Assembly: GCA_945910005.1 (NCBI GenBank)
Contig: OX246749.1
Span: 21,658,197-21,722,196 of the forward strand
Length of the DNA stretch: 64,000 nucleotides
Reading direction: 5' to 3'
Source: Isoperla grammatica
Lineage: Eukaryota > Arthropoda > Insecta > Plecoptera > Perlodidae
The notes under the pieces are model-generated. The model did no database searches, was not told the origin of the DNA, and was given only the letters and a program-made list of their open reading frames with translations. Within the stretch, counting starts at the first letter, position 1. Each line of letters begins with the position of its first letter. A program made the translations under genes and the position numbers. This document shows, one piece after another, positions 25,101-35,662 of the stretch.

Positions 25101-25671
25101 TCCGGCATACTTGCGGCCCTTTTTGCAATCAGAGCGCCTAACAATTTCCCCAATGTGGCTCTCGCCACTCCGTCATACTTGCGGCCCTCTTTGCAATCCA
25201 AGCGCCTAACAATCTCCCCCATGTGGTTCTCGCCACTCCGTCATACTTGCGGCCCTCTTTGCAATCAAAGCGCATAACAATCTCCCCGATGTGGCTCTTG
25301 CCACTCAGTCATACTTGCGGCCCTCTTTTCAATCCAAGCGCCTAACAATCTCCCCAATGTGGCTCTCGTCACTCCGCCATACTTGCGGCCCTCTTTGCAT
25401 TCCAAGCGCCTAACAATCTCCCCAATGTGGCTCTCGTCACACCGTCATGCTTGCGGCCCTCTTTGCAATTCAAGCGCCTAACAATCTCCCCAGTGTGGCT
25501 CTCGTCACTCCGCCATACTTTGGCCCTCTTTGCAATCCAAGCGCCTAACAATCTCCCCAATGTGGCGCTCGCCACTCCGTCATACTTGCGGTCCTCTTTG
25601 CAATCGAAGCGCCTAACAATCTCCCCAATGTGGCTCTCGTCACTCCACCTATATTTGCGGCCCTCTGTGCA
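22137..25671. repeat. Higher-order unit H4
   Basis: Full 3,534-bp unit, near-identical to H2 at an offset of 10,943 bp. It carries H2's GGGCC variant near 24455, while H3 carries the H1 form near 20932, so the pair H1-H2 was copied together as H3-H4. One private change, CTACTTCG, lies near 22586. Confidence 0.85.
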
Positions 25672-28260
25672 ATCAAAGCGCCTAACAATCTCCCCAGTGT
25701 TGCTCTCGCCACTCCGTCAAACTTGCGGCCCTCTTTGCAATCCAAGCGCCTAATTATGTCCCCAATGTGGATCTCGTCACACCGTCATACTTGCGGTTCC
25801 TTTGCCATCCAAGCGCCTAACAATCTCCCCAATGTGGCTCTCGTCACTCCACCTATATTTGCGGCCCTCTGTGCAATCAAAGCGCCTAACAATCTCCCCA
25901 GTGTTGCTCTCGCCACTCCGTCAAACTTGCGGCCCTCTTTGCAATCCAAGCGCCTTATTATGTCCCCAATGTGGCTCTCGTCACACCGTCATACTTGCGG
26001 CCCTCTTTGCCAACCAAGCGCCTAACAATCTCCCCAATGTGGCTCTCGCCACTCCGTCATACTTGCGGCCCTCTTTGCAACCAGAGCGCCTTACAATCTC
26101 CCCGATGTGGCTTTCGCCACTCCGCCATTCTTGCGGCCCTCTTTGCAATCCAAGCGCCTAACAATCTCCCCAGTGTTGCTCTCGCCACTCCGTCAAACTT
26201 GCGGCCCTCTTTGCAATCCAAGCGCCTTATTATGTCCCCAATGTGGCTCTCGTCAAACCTTCATACTTGCGGCACTCTTTGCAATCCAAGTGCCTAACAT
26301 ATCCCCAATGTATCTCTCGTCACTCCGTCATACTTGCGGCCCTCTTTGCAATCGAAGCGCCTCACAATCTCCCCAAGGTGGCACTTTCTCTCCATCACTC
26401 TTGCGGCCCTCTTTGCAATCCAAGCGCCTAACAATCTCCCCAATGTGGCTCTCGCCACTCCCTCATACTTGCGGCCCTCTTTGCAATCAGAGCGCCTAAC
26501 AATCTCCCCGATGTGGCTCTCGCCACACCGCCATTCTCTCGGCCCTCTTTGCAATCCAAGCGCCTAACAATCTCCCCAATATGGCTCTCGTCACTCCACC
26601 ATACTTGCGGCCCTCTTTGCAATCAAAACTCCTAACAATCTCCCTAATGTGGCTCTCGTCACACCGTCATACTTGCGGCCCTCTTTGCAATCCAAACGCC
26701 TAACAATCTCCCCAATGTGGCTCTCGCCACACCGTCATACTTGCGGCCCTTTTTTGAATCCAAGCGCAAAACAATCTGTCATACTCGCGGCCCTCTTTGC
26801 AATCAAAGCGCCTAACAATCTCCTCAGTGTTGCTCTCGCCACTCCGTTAAACTTGCGGCCCTCTTTGCAATCCAAGCGGCTAACAATGTCCCCAATGTGG
26901 CTCTCGCCACTCCGTCATACTTGCGGCCCTCTTTGCAATCAGAGCGCCTAACAATCTCCCCAATGTGGCTTTCGTCAAACCTTTATACTTGCGGTCCTCT
27001 TTGCAATCAAAACGCCTAACAATCTCCCCAATGTGGCTCTCGTCAAACCTTCATACCTGCGGCCCTCTTTGCAATCAGAGCGCCTTAAAATCTCCCCAGT
27101 GTTGCTCTCGTCACTTCGTTATACTTGCGGCCCTCTTTGCAATCCAAGCGCCTCACAATCTCCCCAAGGTGGCACTTTCACTCCGTCACTCTTGCGGCCC
27201 TCTTTGCAATCCAAGCGCCTAACAATCTCTCCAATGTGGCTCTCGTCATTCCGGCATACTTGCGGCCCTCTTTGCAATCCAAGCGCCTTACAATCTCCCC
27301 AATGTGGCTCTCGTCACACCGCCATACTTTCGGCCCTCTTTGCAATCAGAGCGCCTAACAATCTCCCCAATGTGGCACTCGCCACTCCGCCATACTTGCG
27401 GCCCTCTTTGCAATCCAAGCGCCTAACAATCTCCCTAATGTGGCTCTCGCCACTCCGTCATACTTGCGGCCCTCTTTGCAATCCAAGCGCATAACAATCT
27501 CCCCAATATGGCTCTCGTCACTCCACCATACTTGCGGCCCTCTTTGCAATCAAAACGCTTAACAATCTCCCCAACGTGGCTCTCGTCAAACCTTCATACT
27601 TGCGGCCCTCTTTGCAATCCAAGTGCCAAACATATCCCCAATGTATCTCTCGTCACTCCGTCATACTTGCGGCCCTCTTTGCAATCCAAGCGCCTCACAA
27701 ACTCCTCAATGTGGCTCTCGTCACTCCGTCATACTTGCGGCCCTCTTTGCAATCCAAGCGCCTAACAATCTCCCCAATGTGGCTCTCGTCACTCCGTCAT
27801 ACTTGCGGCCCTCTTTGCAATCCAAGTGCCAAACAATCTCCCCATTGTGGCTCTCGTCATACCGTCACTCGTCACACCAGTAGAGTTACTACGTCACCAA
27901 GGATTATTGTTGACCTTAAGTTCGACGCTACGACTAACTAGGTACCACCGTTCATCCACAATCGGTACCGAAAGTAGAACTTGATAAGAAAATCTTTGAA
28001 ATTTCGGCGACGCCTCACGTCGCTCACAAAAAACATAGCGACGCGATGATTTTTTTGAAAGTAGACCATGTTCATATCTACCTTGAGAAGTACCTTTAAG
28101 ATCCCCCAATTAAACAATATAGCCGTAAAGAATATAATTCTCTAAAACAGAGTGTCTTTGAGCACGTCTTTGACGACGCGTAGCGTCTCTTGTTAAATGG
28201 TTAATATAATAATAATTAGAGTTCCTCCCCTGTACATTCATACGATATACATAAAACATG

Positions 28261-28281
28261 TTAATGCTTGCCTTGCATTAA
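28261..28281. repeat. 7-bp inverted repeat with 7-nt loop
   Basis: TTAATGC-TTGCCTT-GCATTAA, a perfect hairpin in AT-rich unique sequence about 70 bp before module a of spacer 4. Function unknown; there is no T run after it. Confidence 0.7.
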
Positions 28282-28289
28282 TGGTTAGC

Positions 28290-28305
28290 CGAGGAAACAT
28301 GTTTT
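28290..28305 (-). repeat. 16-nt inverted match to the 94-bp satellite
   Basis: CGAGGAAACATGTTTT is the exact reverse complement of a segment of 94-bp monomers of the AAAACATG subtype, for example 34102-34117. The match ends at once on both sides. It may be chance, a shared binding motif, or a trace of common origin. Confidence 0.6.
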
Positions 28306-28349
28306 AATGTTGGCGTGATGACGAGCTATCTGAATACAACAAGCTATGC

Positions 28350-28485
28350 CATACATTGAGACCAGTGTGTTATCTACCAGTGTAAGCAACGTTACTTCCA
28401 TCGATTGGCGTGGCGTACGAAGTAACGTTGTAGCTTCGAATACTTGAGGTCTGGGGTTCGAGACCCGGTACACCCACTCTTTTTT
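28350..28485 (+). ncRNA. tRNA-like module a, copy 4 (complete)
   Basis: A-box-like motif at 28411-28422, B box GGTTCGAGACC at 28455-28465, T6 at 28480-28485. Upstream it carries CATACATTGAGACC and TTATCTACCAGTGTAAGC, shared with module b. This is the reference copy for module a, with both arms of the 12-bp inverted repeat. Confidence 0.45.
28387..28430 (+). repeat. 12-bp perfect inverted repeat in module a, copy 4
   Basis: CAACGTTACTTC at 28387-28398 pairs with GAAGTAACGTTG at 28419-28430, loop 20 nt, as in copy 1. One loop base differs from copy 1 (GGCG against GGAG). Confidence 0.85.
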
Positions 28486-28799
28486 GTTCCACCATTTTCA
28501 CGCATTAATATCAATGCATCAACGTGAATGGACACGGTTTATTTTTTACCGGTTAAACGGCTCGTTGTTACCACAAACGATTTACTCTTTCGCGATCACG
28601 CGATCAAGATCTATCAAAGGCGATTTTAAAAAGACAATGTGTTGAAACTGAATTTTTAGAGTTAGTTTAAAAAACGGCTTCCTGGATATTCTTGAATGTT
28701 TTTTAAATCCAATGAGACCCTCGCTGTCCATAAATCTATCTAGCTTTGGTGTTACAATTACAATAAGAATGAATCGAGATACAATGAGATGTATTCATG

Positions 28800-28936
28800 C
28801 ATACATTGAGAGCAGTGGGTTATCTATCAGTGTAAGCGATCCAACTTCCATCGAGTGGCATGGCGTACGGGGTAGCGACGCCGACTAGTGTTTTCGCGGT
28901 CCGGGGTTCGGGTCCCGTAACCGGCAGTCTTTTTTT
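28800..28936 (+). ncRNA. tRNA-like module b, copy 4 (damaged B box)
   Basis: A-box-like motif at 28861-28872, T7 at 28930-28936. The B box at 28905-28915 reads GGTTCGGGTCC: the A of GGTTCGA, conserved in the other three copies and in tRNA genes, is G. The 3' end reads GTAACCGG instead of GTACCCGG. This copy is probably weakened if the modules are Pol III units. Confidence 0.4.
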
Positions 28937-29097
28937 CTTCCATATTCAGACAAGCAAAGTTGAGAAGGGTTTACTAAGGTGAATTTTTTTTTCAAGCGCT
29001 CGTAGCTACCATACGGGATGTCCAAATTTGTTTTTGTATTTTTTTTTATTTTTTTTTGCGTTAATTATCTAGACATCCTGAAAACAAAAATGTGCTG

Positions 29098-31430
29098 TTT
29101 GCAATCCATGTGCCTAACATCTCCCTAATGTGGCTCTCGCCACTCCGTCATACTTGCGGCCCTCTTTGCAATCCAAGCGTCTAACAATCTCCCCAGTGTT
29201 GCTCTCGCCACTCCGTCATACTTGCGGCCCTCTTTGCAAACCAAGCGCCTAACAATCTCCCCAATGTGGCTCTCTTCACACCGCCATACTTGCGGCCCTC
29301 TTTGCAATCCAAGCGCCTAACAATCTCCCCAATGCGGCTCTCGTCGCTCCGTCATACTTGCGGCCCTCTTTGCAATCCAAGTGCCTAACAATTTCCCCAA
29401 TGTGGCTCTCTTCACACCGTCATACTTGCGGCCCTCTTTGCAATCCAAACGCCTAACAATCTCCCCAATGTGGCTCTCGTCACTCCACCATACTTGCGGC
29501 CCTCTTTGCAATTTAAGTGCCTCACATCTCCCAAATAGGCCTGTCGTCACTCCGTCATACTTGCGGCCCTCTTTGCAATCAAAACGCTTAACAATTTCCC
29601 TAATGTGGCTCTCGTCACACCGTCATACTTGTGGCCCTCTTTGCAATCCATGTGCCCAACCATCTCACTTATGTGGCTCTCGCCACTCCGTCATACTTGC
29701 GGCCCTCTTTGCAATGCTAGCGCCTTACAATCTCCCCAATGTGGCTCTCGTCACTCTGTCATACTTGCGGCCCTCTTTGCAATCAAGCGCCTAACAATCT
29801 CCCTAATGTGGCTCTCGCTACTCCGCCATACTTGCGGCCCTCTTTGCAATCCAAGAGCCTAACAATCTCCCCAATGTGACTCTCATCACACCGCCATACT
29901 TGCGGCCCTCTTTGCAATCCAAGCGCCTAACAATCTCCTTAATGTGGCTCTCGCTACTCCGTCACACTTGCGGCCCTCTTTGCAATCCAAGCGCCTAACA
30001 ATCTCCCCGAGGTGGCTCTCGATACTCCGCCATACTTGCGGCCCTCTTTGTAATCAGAGCGCCAAACAATCTGCCCAATGTGGCTCTCGCCACTCCGTCA
30101 TACTTGCGGCCCTCTTTGCAATCCAAGCGCCTAACAATCTCCCCAATGTGGCTCTCGCCACTCCGTCATACTTGCGGCCCTCTTTGCAAACCAAGCGCCT
30201 AACAATCTCCCCAATGTGGCTCTCGCCACTTCGTCATACTTGCGGCCCTCTTTGCAATCCAAGCCCCTCACAATTTCCCTAATGAAGCTCTCGCTACTCC
30301 GTCATACTTGCGGCCCTCTTTGCAATCCAAGCGCCTAACAATCTCCCCGATGTGGCTCTCGATACTCCTTCATACTTGCGGCCCTCTTTGCAATCCAAGC
30401 GCCTAACAATCTCCCCAATGTGGCTCTCGTCACACCGTCATACTTGCGGCCCACTTTGCAATACAAGCGTCTAACAATCTCTCGAATGTGGCTCTCGTCA
30501 CTCCCCCATACTTGCGGCCCTCTTTGCAATCCAAGCGCCTAACAATCTCCCCAATGTGGCTCTCGTCACTCCGTCATACTTGCGGCCCTCTTTGCAATAC
30601 AAGCGTCTAACAATCTCTCGAATGTGGCTCTCGTCACTCCCCCATACTTGCGGCCCTCTTTGCAATCCAAGTGCCTAACATCTCCCCAGTGTTGCTCTCG
30701 CCACTCCGTCATACTTGCGGCCCTCTTTGCAATCCAAGCGCCTTACAATCTCCCCAATGTGGCTCTCGTCACACCGTCATACTTGCGGCCCTCTTTGCAA
30801 TACAAGCGTCTAACAATCTCTCCAATGTGGCTCTCGTCACTCCACCATACTTGCGGCCCTCTTTGCAATCCAAGTGCCTTACATCTCCCTAATGTGGCTC
30901 TCGCCACTTCGCCATACTTGCGGCCCTCTTTGCCATCCAAGCGCCTAACAATCTCCCCAATGTTGCTCTCGCCACTCCGTCATACTTGCGGCCCTCTTTG
31001 CACTCAGAGCGCCTTACAATCTCCCCAATGTGGCTCTCGTCACACCGTCATACTTGCGGCCCTCTTTGCCATCCAAGCGCCTAACAATCTCCCCAATGTT
31101 GCTCTCGCCACTCCGTCATACTTGCGGCCCTCTTTGCAATCAGAGCGCCTGACAATCTCCCCGATGTGGCTCTCGCCACTCCGCCATTCTTGCGGCCCTC
31201 TTTGCAATCCAAGCGCCTAACAATCTCCCCAATGTGGCTCTCTTCACACCTTCATACTTGCGGCCCTCTTTGCAATCCAAGCGCCTAACAATCTCCTCAA
31301 TGTGGCTCTCGTCGCTCCTTCATACTTGCGGCCCTCTTTGCAATCCAAGTGCCTAACAATTTCCCCAATGTGGCTCTCTTCACACCGTCATACTTGCGGC
31401 CCTCTTTGCAATCCAAACGCCTAACAATCT
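29098..31430. repeat. 68-bp satellite, array 4 (about 34 monomers)
   Basis: Starts with the same ordered monomers as arrays 1-3, with the 136-bp block in single copy as in array 1. At 31218-31430 the last three monomers resemble those of the left edge (29253-29462) rather than other right ends. The array stops after CAATCT at 31430 and the 94-bp satellite begins at the next base. Confidence 0.95.
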
Positions 31431-34400
31431 GTGATATATCAGTGATATAAAAGCAACTTCATGCAACACATGAAGACAACGCATGTTTCCTCGCTTGTGA
31501 AAGTGACTGTACTTGATAAACCCTGCGCTAAGTCAGTGACATGAAAGCAACTACATGCAACATATGAAGACAACGCATGTTTCCTCGCTTGTGACGGTGA
31601 CTGTACTTGATAAACCCTGCGCTAAGTCAGTGACATGAGAGCAACTACATGCATTATATGAAGACAAGGCATGTTTCCTCGCTTGTGACGGTGACTGTAC
31701 TTGATAAACCCAGCGCTAAGTCAGTGACATGAAAGCAACTACATGCAACATATAAAGACAACGCATGTTTCCTCGCTTGTGAAAGTGACTGTACTTGATA
31801 AACCCTGCGCTAAGTCAGTGACATGAGAGCAACTACATGCAACATATGAAGACAACGCATGTTTCCTCGCTTGTGAAGGTGACTGTACTTGATAAACCCT
31901 GCGCTTAGTCAGTGACATGAGAGCAACTACATGCAACATATGAAGACAACGCATTGTGCCTCGCTTGTGAAGGTGACTGTACTTGATAAACCCTGCGCTA
32001 AGTCAGTGACATGAAAGCCACTTCTTGAACATATTAGGACAACGCATGTTTTTCGCTTGTGAAGGTGACTGTACTTGATAAACCCTGCGCTAAGTCAGTG
32101 ACATGAAAGCCACTTCTTAAACATATGAGGACAACGCATGTTTCCTCGCTTGTGAAGGTGACTGTACTTGATAAAACCCTGCGCTAAGTCAGTGACATGA
32201 GAGCAACTACATGCAACATATGAGGACAACGCATGTTTCCTCGCTTGTGAAGGTGACTGTACTTGATAAACCCTGCGCTAAGTCTGTGAAATGAAAGAAA
32301 CTTCATGCAACATATGAAGACAACGCATGTTTCCTCGCTTGTGAAGGTGACTGTACTTGATAAACCCTGCGCTAAGTCAGTGACATGAAAGCCACTTCTT
32401 GAACATATTGGGACAACGCATGTTTCCTCGCTTGTGAAGGTGACTGTACTTGATAAACCCTGCGCTAAGTCAGTGACATGAGAGCAACTACATGCAACAT
32501 ATGAAGACAACGCATGTTTCCTCGCTTGTGACGGTGACTGTACGTGATAGACCCTGCGCTAAGTCAGTGACATGAGAGCAACTACATGCAACATATGAAG
32601 ACAACGCATGTTTCCTCGCTTGTGACGTTGACTGTACTTGATAAACCCTGCGCTAAGTCAGTGACATGAGAGCAACTACATGCAACATATGAAGACAACG
32701 CATGTTTCCTACTTGTGACGGTGACTGTACGTGATAAACCCTGCGCTAAGTCAGTGACATGAGAGCAACTACATGCAACATATGAAGACAACGCATGTTT
32801 CCTCGCTTGTGAAGGTGACTGTACTTGATAAACCCTGCGCTAAGTCAGTGACATGAGAGCAACTTCATGCAACATATGAACACAACGCATGTTTCCTCGC
32901 TTGTGACGGTGACTGTACTTGATAAACCCTGCGGTGAGTCAGTGACATGGTAGCAACTACATGCAACATATTAGGACAACGCATGTTTCCTCGCTTGTGA
33001 AGGTGACTGTACTTGATAAACCCTGCGCTAAGTCAGTGACATGAGAGCAACTACATGCAACATATGAAGACAACGCATGTTTCCTCGCTTGTGACGGTGG
33101 CTGTACGTGATAAACCCTGCACTAAGTTAGTGACATGAGAGCAACTTCATGCAACATATGAAGACAACGCATGTTTCCTCGCTTGTGAAGGTGACTGTGC
33201 CTGATAAACCCTGCGCTAAGATAGTGACATGAGAGCAACTACATGCAACATATGAAGACAACGCATGTTTCCTCGCTTGTGAAAGTGACTGTACGTGATA
33301 AACCCTGCGCTAAGTCAAAGACATGAGAGCAACTTCATGCAGCACATGAAGACAACGCATGTTTCCTCGCTTGTGAAGGTGACTGTACTTGATAAACCCT
33401 GCGCTAAGTCAGTGCCATGAGAGCAACTACATGCAACATATGAAAACAACGCATGTTTCCTCGCTTGTGAAGGTGACTGTACTTGATAAACCCTGCGCTA
33501 AGTCAGTGACATGAGAGCAACTACATGCAACATATGAAGACAACGCATTGTGCTTCGCTTGTGAAGGTGACTGTACTTGATAAACCCTGCGCAAAGTCAG
33601 TGACATGAAAGCCACTTCTTGAACATATTAGGACAACGCATGTTTTTCGCTTGTAAAGGTGACTGTACTGGATAAACCCTGCGCTAAGTCAGTGACATGA
33701 AAGCCACTTCTTAAACATATGAGGACAACGCATGTTTCCTCGCTTGTGAAGGTGACTGTACTTGAAAAAACCCTGCGCTAAGTCAGTGACATGAGAGTAA
33801 CTACATGCAACATATGAGGACAACGCATGTTTCCTCGCTTGTGAACGTGAGTGTACTTGATAAACCCTGCGCTAAGTCTGTGAAATGAGAGCAACTTCAT
33901 GCAACATTTGAAGACAACGCATGTTTCCGCGCTTGTAAAGGTGACTGTACTTGATAACCCTGCGCTAAGTCAGTGACATGAAAGCCACTTCTTGAACATA
34001 TTAGGACAACGCATGATTCCTCGCTTGTGAAGGTGACTGTACTTGATAAACCCTGCGCTAAGTCAGTGACATGAGAGCAACTACATGCAACATATTATGA
34101 CAAAACATGTTTCCTCGCTTGTGACGGTGACTGTACTTGATAAACCCTGCGCTAAGTCATTGACATGAGAGCAACTACATGCATCATATGAAGACAACGC
34201 ATGTTTCCTCGCTTGTGACGTTGACTGTACTTGATAAACCCTGCGCTAAGTCAGTGACATGAGAGCAACTACATGCAACATATGAAGACAACGCATGTTT
34301 CCTCGCTTGTGAAGGTGACTGTACGTGAGAAACCCTGCGCTAATTCAGTGACATGAGAGTAACTACATGCAACATATGAAAACAACGCATGTTTCATCAC

Positions 34401-35662
34401 TTGTAAAGGTGACTGTACTTGATAAACCCTGCGCTAATTCAGTGAAATGAGAGCAACTACATGCATAATATGAAGACAACGCATGTTTCCTCGCTTGTGA
34501 CGGTGACTGTACTTGATAAACCCAGCGCTAAGTCAGTGATATAAAAGCAACTTCATGCAACACATGAAGACAACGCATGTTTCCTCGCTTGTGAAAGTGA
34601 CTGTACTTGATAAACCCTGCGCTAAGTCAGTGACATGAAAGCAACTACATGCAACATATGAAGACAACGCATGTTTCCTCGCTTGTGACGGTGACTGTAC
34701 TTGATAAACCCTGCGCTAAGTCAGTGACATGAGAGCAACTACATGCATTATATGAAGACAAGGCATGTTTCCTCGCTTGTGACGGTGACTGTACTTGATA
34801 AACCCAGCGCTAAGTCAGTGACATGAAAGCAACAACATGCAACATATAAAGACAACGCATGTTTCCTCGCTTGTGAAGGTGACTGTACTTGATAAACCCT
34901 GCGCTAAGTCAGTGACATGAAAGCAACTACATGCAACACATGAAGACAACGCATGTTTCTTTGCTTGTGAAAGTGACTGTACTTGATAAACCCTGCGCTA
35001 AGTTAGTGACATGAAAGCAACTACATGCAACATATGAAGACAACGCATGATTCCTCGCTTGTGACGGTGACTTTACTTGATAAACCTTGCGCTAAGTCAG
35101 TGACATGAGAGCAACTACATGCATTATATGAATACAAGGCATGTTTCCTCGCTTGTGACGGTGACTGTATTTAATAAACCCAGCGCTAAGTCAGTGACAT
35201 GAAAGCAACTACATGCAACATATAAAGACAACGCATGTTTTCTAGCTTGTGAAGGTGACTGTACTTGATAAACCCTGCGCTAAGTCAGTGACATGAAAGC
35301 AACTACATGCAACATATGTAGACAACGCATGTTTCCTCGCTTGTGACGGTGACTGTACTTGATAAACCCTGCCATAGTCAGTGACATGAAAGCAACTACA
35401 TGCAACATATGAAGACAACGCATGTTTCCTCGCTTGTGACGGTTACTGTACTTGATAAACCCTGCGCTAAGTCAGTGACATGAGAGCAACTACATGCATT
35501 ATATGAAGATCAGGCATGTTTTCTCGCTTGTGACGGTGACTGTACTTGATAAACCCTGCGCTAAGTCAGTGAAATGAGAGCAACTACATGCATTATATGA
35601 AGACAACGCATGCTTCCTCGCTTGTGACGGTGACTGTACTTGATAAACCCAGCGCTAAGTCA
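31431..35662. repeat. 94-bp higher-order unit A, copy 1
   Basis: Starts with GTGATATAAAAGCAAC monomers and recurs at an offset of 4,127 bp (about 44 monomers), for example GCCATGAGAG at 33414 and 37541 and GTTTCTTTGC at 34955 and 39082. One monomer near the start is absent from copy 2. Confidence 0.8.

Larger units (their letters stand above)
18055..27878. repeat. 68-bp satellite, array 3 (about 144 monomers)
   Basis: Same left edge as the other arrays, the doubled 136-bp block at 18549-18820, and higher-order units H3 and H4. It matches array 2 up to about 26454 and then follows a different series of monomers. One irregular monomer near 26775 lacks 24 bp after CAATCT. The array decays at 27868-27878, where a second partial CTCGTCACACC appears, and then gives way to unique sequence. 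Confidence 0.95.
27879..28349. other. Unique, non-satellite segment
   Basis: About 470 bp found once in the window, between array 3 and intact spacer 4. It holds several short inverted repeats (GCGAC-N7-GTCGC, GACGC-GTA-GCGTC). A 71-codon minus-strand frame at 27894-28109 gives a non-repetitive peptide that I do not recognise; it has no visible domain, so a transposon or gene fragment is possible but unsupported. The last bases run into the start of module a. Confidence 0.7.
28350..29097 (+). repeat. Spacer copy 4 (complete)
   Basis: The only spacer whose left end is fully visible. Modules a and b start at 28350 and 28800 with the shared CATACATTGAGA, so the unit contains a 450-bp tandem duplication. 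The T-rich end (29035-29060) leads into the same first monomers as in the other arrays. No ORF of note. Confidence 0.85.

Noticed and set aside
6773..28394. Assembly duplication as the source of the 11.28-kb near-identity
   Set aside because: Not excluded, but the copies differ by a five-monomer deletion, one extra T and single-base variants, which argues for real copies. Read depth would decide it.
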